Positions 53,174-62,304 of a DNA stretch of 64,000 nt are shown here, one piece after another (within the stretch, counting starts at the first letter, position 1; each line of letters starts with the position of its first letter). Source of the DNA: Elusimicrobiota bacterium. Its GTDB lineage: Bacteria; Elusimicrobiota; Elusimicrobia; F11. A program made the position numbers and the translations under genes. The notes under the pieces were generated by a model, which was not told where the DNA came from, ran no database searches, and saw only the letters and a list, made by a program, of their open reading frames with translations. The stretch is from the NCBI GenBank assembly GCA_022072025.1, contig JAJVIP010000015.1, positions 1 through 64,000 of the forward strand, written 5' to 3'.

Positions 53174-54476
53174 TTCCCGTTCCCGCTTGATTGTCGATAT
53201 CTTGGAAATCAACTTTAACCACCGTGCGAGGATGAGGTTTGTAGGTGATGCCAAATGTCATCTCCGTTCGGCTGTTGGCGGGATTTTTGGTGTACCCTGA
53301 GGGAACGCGCTCTTGCGTATCAATCCGTTCCCAACGTACAAAAGGAGCCAAATATTGCTTGCTGCCCATGAGCGGCAAAATATCATAAGCGGCCTCAAGA
53401 TAGCCACCAAACATTCTCTCTCCAACGGAATTGGTTCCCGAGGTTCCCAGTCCTTTAATCACATTCAGTTCAGCCACATCGCCCACCCGAATCTGGGAAT
53501 ACAATCCTCTTAATTCCAGTCCCCCAAAACCAGACATTCCATGGATTTCCCACAAATCAACGGGAACATCGACCTCTTGTCCTTGTGCCGTTTTAATGTC
53601 TTGTCCCGCATCTCCGGTGTAATAGGATCCTCCGAGAACTGTTCCCGGAATCCCTTCATAATCCACACGTCCCACCCACGCCCAATCTTCAACGATGGAT
53701 TTGGACCCCTTCGATCGGCCATTTCTTATTCCAGTGGAAGCTGAAAACCCATTAACGCCCGCCAAATCCGATGACGACCCCGTGAGAGTTGATGAGGAGG
53801 CTTGCAACCCTGACATCACGTAAGACCTGTAGCTGAACGAACCCACTTTCCCAAATACTCCGACTCCATTTTCACGCCAGGTGGAGGGAAGAAGCTCTTG
53901 TTCCACATTGGGTCGTCTAGCGCCATGAAAGGTGGTGGGTTCGTGTATTTCATTGATAATACCAACTGGCACCAACACCAAACCGGCTCGAAAGCCAAAA
54001 GATTCTTTCGGCATAAAATCCAAATAGGCAAATTCGAGGCTCACTTCGCCCCGCGCGCTGGATCCGCCGCCCGTGGTCGCATGCTCAAATTCAATTTCCG
54101 AGTTAAACAATATTTTATCGCTGAATTTGTGTCCGACATAAAGAATGGCTCTCAAGAAATCCAATTCGGATTTTTTATTGGACGCTGTGCCATCGTCTTT
54201 TTGGCTGCTCCAGTCCTGAAGAACCATTTCTCCATACCCTCCCAGAGACACGCCGTGATTGACGTGATAAACCTTGGAGGCGGCGGGAGCCAATCCATAG
54301 GCTTTTTCATATACAGGCTCTTGGGCCACTGCGCCCATTTTCCCCCGCTCAATTTCTTGCGTGAGAATTTCAATTTTTCTCTCCATCTCTTTTTTCCAGA
54401 CTTCCTCCACTTCAGCTTGCGCCTGGACCAAAGGGACAAGGCCCAACAACAACAGCAACATCTTCATCTTTCGCAT
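53136..54476 (-). CDS. Porin-like outer-membrane protein with coiled-coil N-terminus
   Basis: 446 residues from ATG 54476, with AAGGAG nine bases upstream. The signal peptide (MKMLLLLLGLVPLVQAQA) is followed by a short coiled coil (EEVWKKEMERKIEILTQEIE) and a barrel of about sixteen strands ending in YHF. The pattern resembles phosphate-selective porin OprP/OprO-type proteins (SLEFAYLDFMPKESFGFRAG, RTEMTFGITYKPHPRTVVKV). It sits between apbE and the FMN-binding gene, so it may pass substrate or electron acceptor to the periplasmic flavoprotein. Confidence 0.8.
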   Translation of the reverse strand: MRKMKMLLLLLGLVPLVQAQAEVEEVWKKEMERKIEILTQEIERGKMGAVAQEPVYEKAYGLAPAASKVYHVNHGVSLGGYGEMVLQDWSSQKDDGTASNKKSELDFLRAILYVGHKFSDKILFNSEIEFEHATTGGGSSARGEVSLEFAYLDFMPKESFGFRAGLVLVPVGIINEIHEPTTFHGARRPNVEQELLPSTWRENGVGVFGKVGSFSYRSYVMSGLQASSSTLTGSSSDLAGVNGFSASTGIRNGRSKGSKSIVEDWAWVGRVDYEGIPGTVLGGSYYTGDAGQDIKTAQGQEVDVPVDLWEIHGMSGFGGLELRGLYSQIRVGDVAELNVIKGLGTSGTNSVGERMFGGYLEAAYDILPLMGSKQYLAPFVRWERIDTQERVPSGYTKNPANSRTEMTFGITYKPHPRTVVKVDFQDIDNQAGTGIDKFNAAVGYHF

Positions 54477-54489
54477 ATCAACCAACTCC

Positions 54490-55482
54490 TTATTGAATGT
54501 ATTGACCAAAATTTTTGGTGGTTTTTTGGGTCCAGCCTGATTTTCTCGGAATCAAATAGACCGCTTCATAACCGGGGAAGGTCGTTTCCAGAAGCTGCAA
54601 ACCCTCCTCCGGCCCCAGCACCGCCAGAGCGGTTGACAAGGCGTCGACCCAGGCGGACTCCGGCCCCACCACGGTGACGCTTCCCTTAAATTGAATCGGT
54701 CTTCCCGTTCGGGGGTCAAGAATGTGCCCCCTTCTCTTTCCCTGCTTGGTTTTTTTTTGTTCGATTTGAGAGGAGGTGGACACTGATCCCGAAATTAATT
54801 TTAGAGTGGCAATAATCTTATTCGGCTGCGATGGGTCGGCTATTTGAACCTCCCAAGGCCGATCGGGATTCTCAGAATAAGCTGATATTTGCCCTCCAAA
54901 GTTAATCAACGCTCGAGATACATCCGCCGCCCTTAAAATATTCAGGGCTTTGTCCAGAGCGAAACCCTTACCAATCGCGCCGAAATCCAACTTCATGTGA
55001 GGACGTTGAAAAGAAAGGGTTCGCGCCTTTGGCTCAAGAGAGACAGATTGAAAGCCAACATTCATCAAGGCTTCAGATAAATTCTGAAATAAATGAGTGG
55101 AGGGTGGCCCCAACTTCCAATAATCCATCAGAGGTCCAACCGACACATCAAAGGCCCCTTTTGTTTGGGAGGAAAGGAAAATGGAAAGCCGCATCAATTC
55201 AAAAACATCAGGAGAACAAGGTTGAGGGGATTGTGAAGCGTGAGAATTGAGAGTCGATACTTCACTGGATACCTGGTAGGTGCTCAACAAACCTTCAAGT
55301 CGATCTATTTCATTAAAAGATGATCCAATAAGGGGTGCCGCTATCTCCACTGACCAAGGAGAATCCACCGTCATCTCGCAAAAAGTCCCCATTAATTGAC
55401 GAACGCGAGAAATTTCACCCGCCTCTACCGCCGGCAGAACTCCCCAACAAATAATATTGACCCAAAGACAATACCGTAACAT
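54490..55482 (-). CDS. apbE: FAD:protein FMN transferase
   Basis: 330 residues. A signal peptide is present (YCLWVNIICWGVLPAVEA). ApbE motifs: LMGTFCEMTV, LSTYQVSSEVSTLN, LDFGAIGKGFALDKAL, INFGGQISA, GHILDPRTGRPI and VDALSTALAVLG (Mg/FAD site Asp and Ala). It transfers FMN from FAD to a Ser/Thr of FMN-binding domains in the periplasm; a likely substrate is encoded at 52574. First gene of the cluster, 13 bases before the porin. Confidence 0.93.
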   Translation of the reverse strand: MLRYCLWVNIICWGVLPAVEAGEISRVRQLMGTFCEMTVDSPWSVEIAAPLIGSSFNEIDRLEGLLSTYQVSSEVSTLNSHASQSPQPCSPDVFELMRLSIFLSSQTKGAFDVSVGPLMDYWKLGPPSTHLFQNLSEALMNVGFQSVSLEPKARTLSFQRPHMKLDFGAIGKGFALDKALNILRAADVSRALINFGGQISAYSENPDRPWEVQIADPSQPNKIIATLKLISGSVSTSSQIEQKKTKQGKRRGHILDPRTGRPIQFKGSVTVVGPESAWVDALSTALAVLGPEEGLQLLETTFPGYEAVYLIPRKSGWTQKTTKNFGQYIQ

Positions 55483-55566
55483 GCCACGGGATTTACGAAA
55501 ATCCCACCAAGCCTGTCAATCATTAATTGAAATTAAATTTCATTATGATCATCGAACTGAAAAATA

Positions 55567-55603
55567 AAAAGGCCCAGTTTCCATGAGAAATTGGGCCTTT
55601 TTA
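55567..55603 (-). terminator. Intrinsic terminator
   Basis: Arms AAAAAGGCCCAGTTT (55567-55581) and AAATTGGGCCTTTTT (55589-55603) pair fully with one G-U. The seven-base loop and T-run on both strands make it bidirectional. It lies 23 bases past the end of the OmpA/TSP3 gene and isolates it from the apbE cluster. Confidence 0.85.
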
Positions 55604-55626
55604 GTGAAACTATTATCTTATAAGGA

Positions 55627-56394
55627 TTAGCGACTCAGCACCTTAAATTCAATTCGCCTGTTCTGTGAACGGCCATCAGCGGTGTTGTTGTCTGCGAGGG
55701 GTTTGGTTTGACCAAATCCCTTGGCTTCCAAACGGTCCGCCGCGACGCCTTTGCTCACCAAGTAGGCCTTCACACTTTCGGCCCGGCGCTGAGAAAGCGT
55801 CATATTCGCCTCGGGCTTTCCCTGGTTATCGGTATGCCCTTGAATCTCAGCGCGCACGCGGTTGCGCGTATTTAAAATTTCAGCCGCCTCATCCAAAATC
55901 TTCTTACTCTCCGGTAAAAGTTTGGCTGAACCACTTTCAAACTGCACTCCTTTCAAAATCCCTTCATCTTTGATTGCTTTCGCCGTCTGCGGACATCCCA
56001 CCGCGTCAACAGCGGTTCCCTCCGCGGTTCCTTGACACTCATCCATATAGTCTGGAACGCCGTCTTTGTCGGTATCGGTCGGGCAACCATTGGCGTAAAC
56101 CTGGACACCCGCGGGCGTCCCGGGACAGGTGTCTTTGCTGTCTATCACGCCGTCTTTGTCTGAATCAGCCGGCGCAACGGGAGTTGCCGCTGCTGGAACG
56201 GGTTTCGCCACTTCTTTTTTGGGAGCGGGGGCGATTTCTCGTCCATCACAATAATTCCATCCCGATTGCTGCCCCAGAGGATAATATGGGGTTTTACAGT
56301 CCCAGCGAAGATCTTTTGCATTCATCGGAGTGGCCGACAGAAACCCAATCCCAAAGACAGACATCATCGAAAACATAAACAATTCTTTCTTCAT
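55627..56394 (-). CDS. OmpA-family protein with thrombospondin type-3 repeats
   Basis: 255 residues. Signal peptide (FMFSMMSVFGIGFLSATPMNA). Residues 28-52 are a Cys/Trp-rich segment. Residues 75-135 hold two or three calcium-binding TSP3 repeats (DSDKDGVIDSKDTCPGTP, DTDKDGVPDYMDECQGT). Residues 145-255 are an OmpA C-terminal domain (QFESGSAKLLPESKKILDEA, IQGHTDNQGKPEANMTLSQR, NRRIEFKVLSR). There is no N-terminal barrel, so it is a periplasmic peptidoglycan-linking protein. Good Shine-Dalgarno (AAAAGGAG). Followed by a strong terminator. Confidence 0.9.
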   Translation of the reverse strand: MKKELFMFSMMSVFGIGFLSATPMNAKDLRWDCKTPYYPLGQQSGWNYCDGREIAPAPKKEVAKPVPAAATPVAPADSDKDGVIDSKDTCPGTPAGVQVYANGCPTDTDKDGVPDYMDECQGTAEGTAVDAVGCPQTAKAIKDEGILKGVQFESGSAKLLPESKKILDEAAEILNTRNRVRAEIQGHTDNQGKPEANMTLSQRRAESVKAYLVSKGVAADRLEAKGFGQTKPLADNNTADGRSQNRRIEFKVLSR

Positions 56395-56420
56395 AATTTT
56401 CTCCTTTTAATAGGCCTCAA

Positions 56421-57146
56421 TCAGAAATTGGTCACCAAAGCGACCGTGGTAATTGTGTCGTTGCGATGAAAACCGGTGGGTGGTTCTCCCACATGTTTCC
56501 ATACGTAGGACACTTTCAAAGCCATGGAGGTGTTGATGGCGGCGGTCACTGCTGTTTCGGTATTGACGCGGAAATTATCCGGGTCTTCCATGTCATGAAT
56601 ATATTCGGCGTCCTGACTAAAATTTGAGGTGGGAGAAAGAGTTCGCGTGTATTTCGAATAAGCACGGCCTGTGGCGAAACTGAGATCCTTTTCATTATGA
56701 ATACGATCTTCTTTAAGATAACCGCCCCCCAACTCCCCGATCAAAAGGTTTTTATCATTCTTGATGAGTTCACGACCCAAACCCAGGCCCGCGTCGAACC
56801 GGCCTTGGTATCCTGCGAATCGATCTTTGTCCCAGGCAAATTTTTCAAAAGCGTAATTGCGGTCCGATAATTTATATGAAAACTTCTCGCTGACATTGTA
56901 ACGCTCGGCGATTGTTCCTTGATCATCCTCGGCCTTCATTCCTCCGGCGATAAGTTCGAGAGATGATTTGGTCCATTCATAAAGGAAGGTATCCTTACCT
57001 GACGCGCTTTGAGACTTGGAATTTCCATTGCTGCTCACCACGGACAATTCCAAGGCATTCTTCCACGGTTTTTTGGCTGGCTCAGCAGAAAAAACCGCCA
57101 TTGAAGATAGCCCAATGATTGAGGCCATGAATATTAACTTCTTCAT
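56421..57146 (-). CDS. DUF481 (YdiY-like) outer-membrane protein
   Basis: 241 residues. Signal peptide (KKLIFMASIIGLSSMAVFSA). The beta-strand repeats with NALELSVVSSNGNSKSQS, ERYNVSEKFSYKLSDRNYAF and GLGLGRELIKNDKNLLIGEL match the DUF481 salt/acid-stress-induced barrel family. The C-terminal residue is Phe (TTVALVTNF), as expected for BamA substrates. It lies 26 bases upstream of the OmpA/TSP3 gene, probably in one transcript. Confidence 0.85.
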   Translation of the reverse strand: MKKLIFMASIIGLSSMAVFSAEPAKKPWKNALELSVVSSNGNSKSQSASGKDTFLYEWTKSSLELIAGGMKAEDDQGTIAERYNVSEKFSYKLSDRNYAFEKFAWDKDRFAGYQGRFDAGLGLGRELIKNDKNLLIGELGGGYLKEDRIHNEKDLSFATGRAYSKYTRTLSPTSNFSQDAEYIHDMEDPDNFRVNTETAVTAAINTSMALKVSYVWKHVGEPPTGFHRNDTITTVALVTNF

Positions 57147-57170
57147 ATGTTTATCCCTTGCAAGATTAGA

Positions 57171-57584
57171 TTAGGCCGCGGAGGTGCAGAAGGCGCACTT
57201 CACGGCTTTAAGCGGAATTTGGGAAAGACATTGTTTGCATTCTTTTGTGGTAGGCGTGGCGGGTGCCGCCGCCTCTTTCTTCTTCAAACTGTTCATGGCT
57301 TTGACAATCAAGAAAACACAAAAGGCCACAATGGTGAAATCAAGCACATGATTGATGAATACGCCGTAGTTCAAGCTGACGGCTTTGCTGGTTTCAGTGG
57401 CATCTTTAAGCACAATTTTCAAATCGCTGAAGTCAACATTCCCAAGCAAAAGACCAATCGGCGGCATAATAATGTCATTAACAACCGAAGTGATAATTTT
57501 TCCAAAAGCCCCCCCAATAATGACCCCGACGGCCAAATCGACCACATTTCCTCGCATCGCGAACTCTTTGAACTCTTTAAGCAT
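57171..57584 (-). CDS. mscL: Large-conductance mechanosensitive channel with zinc-ribbon tail
   Basis: 137 residues. [40 protein letters not shown] and [20 protein letters not shown] are classical MscL TM1 and TM2. The C-terminal bundle ends in [18 protein letters not shown], two CxxC pairs that could bind zinc; the tail is known from some bacterial MscL proteins. Opens under membrane tension to release solutes in hypo-osmotic shock. Confidence 0.95.
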   Translation of the reverse strand: MLKEFKEFAMRGNVVDLAVGVIIGGAFGKIITSVVNDIIMPPIGLLLGNVDFSDLKIVLKDATETSKAVSLNYGVFINHVLDFTIVAFCVFLIVKAMNSLKKKEAAAPATPTTKECKQCLSQIPLKAVKCAFCTSAA

Positions 57585-57597
57585 TGTTTGTCTCCTT

Positions 57598-58002
57598 CTA
57601 TTTGGGTTCTTGTGTTGGGGACGGGACAGGATCCTCGCTTACGGGAAGAACTTCCGTCACAAAATATTCCGTTTCAGCGAAAATGGGGAGAGGGACATAC
57701 CGATGTTGTTCATATCTTATGACCAACTTTTGGCCAATCACATCTTGAATCTTTTTCGCGACCGCGTCATCGACAACGCTGAACAAAAACTTTTCTTGCA
57801 GGGCCCCTGGAATATTGACCATGGCAAGTTCTCCTTCCCAGGTTTTAAAGACCCAACCTCGCTTGGAGAATTTTTGAATATATCCGGCACGCTCTCCCGT
57901 GGAGTAAACATATTTCAACGTCCCCCAAAACCAGAGCCCGAACCCCAGCAGGAATAGAATAAGAGTGACCGACAAATATTTAACAATGGTTTTTAGAATC
58001 AT
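57598..58002 (-). CDS. Hypothetical single-TM membrane protein
   Basis: 134 residues from the ATG at 58002; an in-frame GTG at 58029 would add nine residues. One TM helix ([20 protein letters not shown]) is followed by a soluble domain with [20 protein letters not shown] and [20 protein letters not shown], a pattern I have seen in conserved membrane proteins of unknown function. It is 13 bases upstream of mscL. Confidence 0.7.
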   Translation of the reverse strand: MILKTIVKYLSVTLILFLLGFGLWFWGTLKYVYSTGERAGYIQKFSKRGWVFKTWEGELAMVNIPGALQEKFLFSVVDDAVAKKIQDVIGQKLVIRYEQHRYVPLPIFAETEYFVTEVLPVSEDPVPSPTQEPK

Positions 58003-58053
58003 AAGAGAAGGGGACGGATTGTACACCACCCATCCGCGAAACTACAAACTATT

Positions 58054-58716
58054 TTAAATATTTTTTATGACGTCTTCAGTCGCGTAACGAACTTTTGGGA
58101 GCGTCGCGTATTTGTCTTCTGAGGCGCGAAAACCCGCGACACAGACGACGCTGGTGGCATATCCCTCTTTTTCCAAGCCCAAAATCTCATCATATTTGGA
58201 GGGTTCGAGACCTTCCATGGGACAGGTATCCACCCCCAACAGGGCCGCCGCGGTCATAAAATTTCCCAACGCGATATAAACTTGCCGTGCTGCCCACTCA
58301 TTCACGTTAAATTTATCGGAAGGTTGAGCCAAAAATCGCAACAGAACTTTCTTATATTTCCCCAGAGATTCGAGTGGCACTTTTTGAACCTCCGCGGTTC
58401 TCCCCAAAAACCGGTCAACATCCACCTCCGCCAAATTTTTCCGAATGGCGAAAACCACAACATGAGATCCTTCGGCCACTTGTTTTTGATTCCAAGAAAC
58501 CGGAACCAATTTGTTTTTAATGTCCGGATTGGTGATGACATAAAACCGCCAGGGCTGCAGGCCAAAAGAGGAAGGAGTTAACACCAAAGCCGCCTCCAAG
58601 GATTTCCATACTTCAGGAGATATTTTTTGGGTGGGGTCAAACTTTTTCACCGCATATCGCCAATTTAAACCTTGCACAAGTTGTTGCGGCGAAAGCGCAG
58701 AATGATCAGGAATCAT
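58054..58716 (-). CDS. NAD(P)H-dependent nitroreductase-family oxidoreductase
   Basis: 220 residues from the ATG at 58716, which has AGGAGG a few bases upstream; longer forms lack it. FMN-binding nitroreductase fold: WRYAVKKFDPTQKIS, LTPSSFGLQPWRFYVI, ARQVYIALGNFMTAAALLGV and CPMEGLEPSKYDEIL, similar to NfsB-type enzymes. It reduces nitro-compounds, quinones or related electrophiles; the natural substrate is unknown. Monocistronic, divergent from the PEP carboxykinase gene. Confidence 0.88.
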   Translation of the reverse strand: MIPDHSALSPQQLVQGLNWRYAVKKFDPTQKISPEVWKSLEAALVLTPSSFGLQPWRFYVITNPDIKNKLVPVSWNQKQVAEGSHVVVFAIRKNLAEVDVDRFLGRTAEVQKVPLESLGKYKKVLLRFLAQPSDKFNVNEWAARQVYIALGNFMTAAALLGVDTCPMEGLEPSKYDEILGLEKEGYATSVVCVAGFRASEDKYATLPKVRYATEDVIKNI

Positions 58717-58872
58717 AGTGAACCTCCTATAAGAATGCGCCCATGAGAGGCGCAGGAATGGCTGCCTGGGTCCCGCGCACTTTACCAAAGGTTCAACGGA
58801 AAATTAGAATTTGTATGATCTCGCTCCGCAGGAGCAACGGCGCCCCGCGAAATTTCTCTGGAGTTTTTCCCT

Positions 58873-61800
58873 ATGAATGGCACGCAACCCTTGGATGAAG
58901 AGGGTCTCATCCAATATATCAATCTAAAACTCGCCGCTTTGGGCCAGCCCCTGTTCGGAGGCTCAAAAGATCCAAGACTGGTCCAATTGGCGACGCCCTT
59001 CCTGCGCAATCATCAGGAAAAAAACCGTTTGCTGCTGAACTACGCCCCCCCCGTGGACCGACGCATCCAAGATTTCTTGAATGACTTTTGCAGGGACCTT
59101 TCGCCGCAAGTAACTTTTAAACTTCCCTCAGCATTTATTCTAGACGGACCCGGCTTGGCAAGGACAATGTCTTTGCCTCCCGACAAAGACATTTTCGAAT
59201 CGGATATCGTTAAAACCTATCGGGTCAAACAAGGCATCCTTCACAACCCCAAAAATGACCGACGAACAACCCAAGGCGTGTTCCACATCGCGGAGGGAGG
59301 ACTGCCCATTCCAGAAGACAAGTTGGCTGTTCCCAAGGTTGTGTTTGCCAATTTATTGACGCACGCCCTTCGCCCCCCCAACGAGCTCCTGCGAATTCCC
59401 TTCACCGCGAGTCAAGAGAAAAAGGCGGAGCTGTTTGTGTCGTTGCTCTTGCGCCCCATCGTCTGTCCGGCCTCAGGCCCCGGCACACGCGAAAAAAGGA
59501 TGGAGGTTCGATTCTTCGCGCCAGGCAATCTGGTGGGAAACCTCGATTTCGTGGAAACCATTTTTGGAAACGCCGGGGATCCGTTTCTGCCTGAAAATGA
59601 CGCCGCCCTGGATGTGGACGGCTGGACGGGGCACACCGGCTGTGTCATTCTCGCCCCGCACCTGACCAAGCTCACGAAAAAAGAACTGGGCCTGCCCTCC
59701 ATTGACAAAGCCACAGAAAGGCAACGACGAGACGGCATGTGCTGGGAAAAAGAGACGGACCTCTACAACAATGGCAACGAATTCAAAATCACCTGCCGTG
59801 ATATGCGGGGCGTGATGGTGACCCTCATCGCAGACAACTACTTCGGCTATTGCAAAAAGGAAGTCAAAACCCAAATCAGCTTTTCGGCCAACCTCTTCGG
59901 ACTTTGCGAGGAAGAACATTCAGGAGGCGCCATCGCCTTCCCCAGTTATATTTTGGGGCGAGACTTTGTGGCCGACCCGAACTTCACCCAAAACAAAAGA
60001 ACCTTTGCCGAGGCCATGGCCCTGCTCAAAGAACGCGTGGATGTCAAACCGGATGGATATGCCATCGATAAGCAACACCCCAACATCATCTATGTTTCTG
60101 AAAACACCCAATTCAATCTCCGGCAACGAATATTGAGTTGGAACGCCAATGGGGGACCCAAAAAACGGAAATTGCTGGCGAGTGAAATCTACATTCTCCC
60201 ATCAGGTTATAAGGTTCATATGGAGCGCCAAATCGGAGGCCATTACTGGCGACTGGTCGGCACTGTGGCGGAAGGAACGCTTTGCCACAAACCCTGCACG
60301 GTATCCGGCGGGGGCAAATCAGAAATCTCCAAATCAATCGCTTATTCCATGCTGCAAGGACCGGTTTTCGTCCGAGATTTCAAAAAGGATTTTAACGAAG
60401 TGGAAGAAATTATTAAAAAGGATTTCACTCACCGTTTTAAAACACCTCCCGCGGACTATCGGCACCGCCCCATCCTCAGCCTTGAACGTTCATTGGGATC
60501 GGTGGTCAAACTCTTTACTCCCTCTCCTGAATTTACCGATGAATACAATGCGTGGCTCATTTCGATTCCCCAAACCATTCGGCAACTTATTTTTGTGTTG
60601 AAGCGCTATTACAAACCGGAGTGGGGTGAGGATTGGCGTGAACATTTCAGCGTGGACAGCATCAATGGGTTCCCTGGCCATGAGCTCAAATATGACAATC
60701 AAAAATTAATCGCGAATTATCTTCGGGTTGGGAAAGACAAAGATGGCTCCTGGCGTATTTACAAAGTACGCCCGGACTTTAACCCCGCGGAAAAAGTTCA
60801 AATGGAAGACGACATCACCGCTTCTGTGGTGGTCCCATGCGAGGTGTTAAATGACCTTTATCCAACGGAGAACCCCAGCGTTAAACTGGTGACCAATTGC
60901 GAGTCCTATCTCTTTCAAAGGCCCGATGACGCGAAAGTCCGCGGTTACGATAAACAGGCGGAAATGGATTTATCAGAGCCCAACACCTTCTTATCCAACT
61001 GGCAACCCTTAACCCGCCCAGAAGTGACCGACATGGTTGAAAATATTATCGATTTCGAGGATTACAGCGATCCCATGAAAAACCTTCTCACGAGTTTTCT
61101 CCAAGACCCCAAACCCCGATATGTGGTCTCATCCGCCAACGCGCGCCTTATGGATGGAAAACGCTCCAAAAATCCCCGCTATCTCCAAAAGCGCCCTGAT
61201 CAGGTGAATGTTTTGGGTCCCTATTTGGCGGAAGTGGGCGTTCGTCTCTCCCGAGGAATTCCGTTGGACCGCTCCGTTTTTTTTCCAGTCAATTCTGTCT
61301 TGGCGGGACGGCGTAACAACCCGCCCGATCTGCAGGCGGGCATTCCGCCTCTTGCGGTTTACAATCCGATCCATTTCCAAGAACTGCCGGAACTCTTCAT
61401 GGATTTCACCTCCAGTCTGACCGGGAAATCCCCCTCCACCACGGGGTTTGGTTCAGAGGGGGCGCTCACGAAGGGACCTTTTAACGCCCTTTGGCCCGTG
61501 GTGGATTTGAACAATGCGCTCGTTTCCTTTATTCTGACGGGATATGCTGGTTTCACCACCGCCGCCGGTCATGTGGGCCCCAACATCCAGGTCGACCACG
61601 ACATCAGCTTGTTGATCCCTGAAATATGGTCCCGCATGAAAGTATCGGAACGCGAGCCAGAATTCCTAATCAAAAATGGATTCTTGGAGAAAATCGAGGA
61701 TTTCGATCACAAAGGCCGGAAAATTTTGGGCAGCCGCCTCGGATACCGGATCACGACCCGTTTTGTTGATCTTTTCCTGGGCCGATTGTTTGAGAACCCC

Positions 61801-62304
61801 AACACGGTATTTTCTGAAGAAATGCTCAAACCTGAAAAACAGGATTTGGATATGTTTGTCGCAGGCATTGAAGAGATTGTCGCCACCCAAAAACGCGTGG
61901 CTGAAAGTTATTTCAAAGACGGCAGCGTGGAGGCGGCCTGCCCGCCGCTTAAAGCGGTTCTTCACATCATGGCGCGTGGCGCCTTTGAAGGGAAAGACAT
62001 CAATCACCCAGACATTCGAAACCTTTTCAAACGTGAGACACTCCTAAAAAGCGATTGGTACCGCGAACGCTTAGAAACCAAACAAGCCCGCGATATCTCC
62101 CTCTGGACCAATCAAATCGCCTATATCGAAGATTTCAAAACTCATCCTGGCAATACGGAGGCCGTCACTCTGTTGAACCTGAACTCCCGCCTCGCGCTCG
62201 CCAAACAGAAACTGGTTGAGGCAAATCAAGATGCCTATCTGAAAAAATTAATGGGCACCTTGGGAGCGGATCCCTTTCACAAACAACTCAAAGATTTTTC
62301 CTGA
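58873..62304 (+). CDS. Probable PPi-dependent phosphoenolpyruvate carboxykinase
   Basis: 1,143 residues, no TM or signal. It begins IQYINLKLAALGQPLFGG, which I recall from PPi-type PEPCK (EC 4.1.1.38; about 1,100-1,150 residues, known from Entamoeba and propionibacteria). Glycine-rich stretches HSGGAIAFPSYILGRDF (about residue 350), SGGGKSEISKS (about 478, P-loop-like) and TGFGSEGALTKGPFNALWPV (about 858) fit a PEPCK-like active site. The reaction would be oxaloacetate + PPi to PEP + CO2 + Pi, reversible. The assignment rests on memory of the family, not on a search. It ends overlapping the EamA gene by 17 bases. Confidence 0.7.
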   Translation: MNGTQPLDEEGLIQYINLKLAALGQPLFGGSKDPRLVQLATPFLRNHQEKNRLLLNYAPPVDRRIQDFLNDFCRDLSPQVTFKLPSAFILDGPGLARTMSLPPDKDIFESDIVKTYRVKQGILHNPKNDRRTTQGVFHIAEGGLPIPEDKLAVPKVVFANLLTHALRPPNELLRIPFTASQEKKAELFVSLLLRPIVCPASGPGTREKRMEVRFFAPGNLVGNLDFVETIFGNAGDPFLPENDAALDVDGWTGHTGCVILAPHLTKLTKKELGLPSIDKATERQRRDGMCWEKETDLYNNGNEFKITCRDMRGVMVTLIADNYFGYCKKEVKTQISFSANLFGLCEEEHSGGAIAFPSYILGRDFVADPNFTQNKRTFAEAMALLKERVDVKPDGYAIDKQHPNIIYVSENTQFNLRQRILSWNANGGPKKRKLLASEIYILPSGYKVHMERQIGGHYWRLVGTVAEGTLCHKPCTVSGGGKSEISKSIAYSMLQGPVFVRDFKKDFNEVEEIIKKDFTHRFKTPPADYRHRPILSLERSLGSVVKLFTPSPEFTDEYNAWLISIPQTIRQLIFVLKRYYKPEWGEDWREHFSVDSINGFPGHELKYDNQKLIANYLRVGKDKDGSWRIYKVRPDFNPAEKVQMEDDITASVVVPCEVLNDLYPTENPSVKLVTNCESYLFQRPDDAKVRGYDKQAEMDLSEPNTFLSNWQPLTRPEVTDMVENIIDFEDYSDPMKNLLTSFLQDPKPRYVVSSANARLMDGKRSKNPRYLQKRPDQVNVLGPYLAEVGVRLSRGIPLDRSVFFPVNSVLAGRRNNPPDLQAGIPPLAVYNPIHFQELPELFMDFTSSLTGKSPSTTGFGSEGALTKGPFNALWPVVDLNNALVSFILTGYAGFTTAAGHVGPNIQVDHDISLLIPEIWSRMKVSEREPEFLIKNGFLEKIEDFDHKGRKILGSRLGYRITTRFVDLFLGRLFENPNTVFSEEMLKPEKQDLDMFVAGIEEIVATQKRVAESYFKDGSVEAACPPLKAVLHIMARGAFEGKDINHPDIRNLFKRETLLKSDWYRERLETKQARDISLWTNQIAYIEDFKTHPGNTEAVTLLNLNSRLALAKQKLVEANQDAYLKKLMGTLGADPFHKQLKDFS

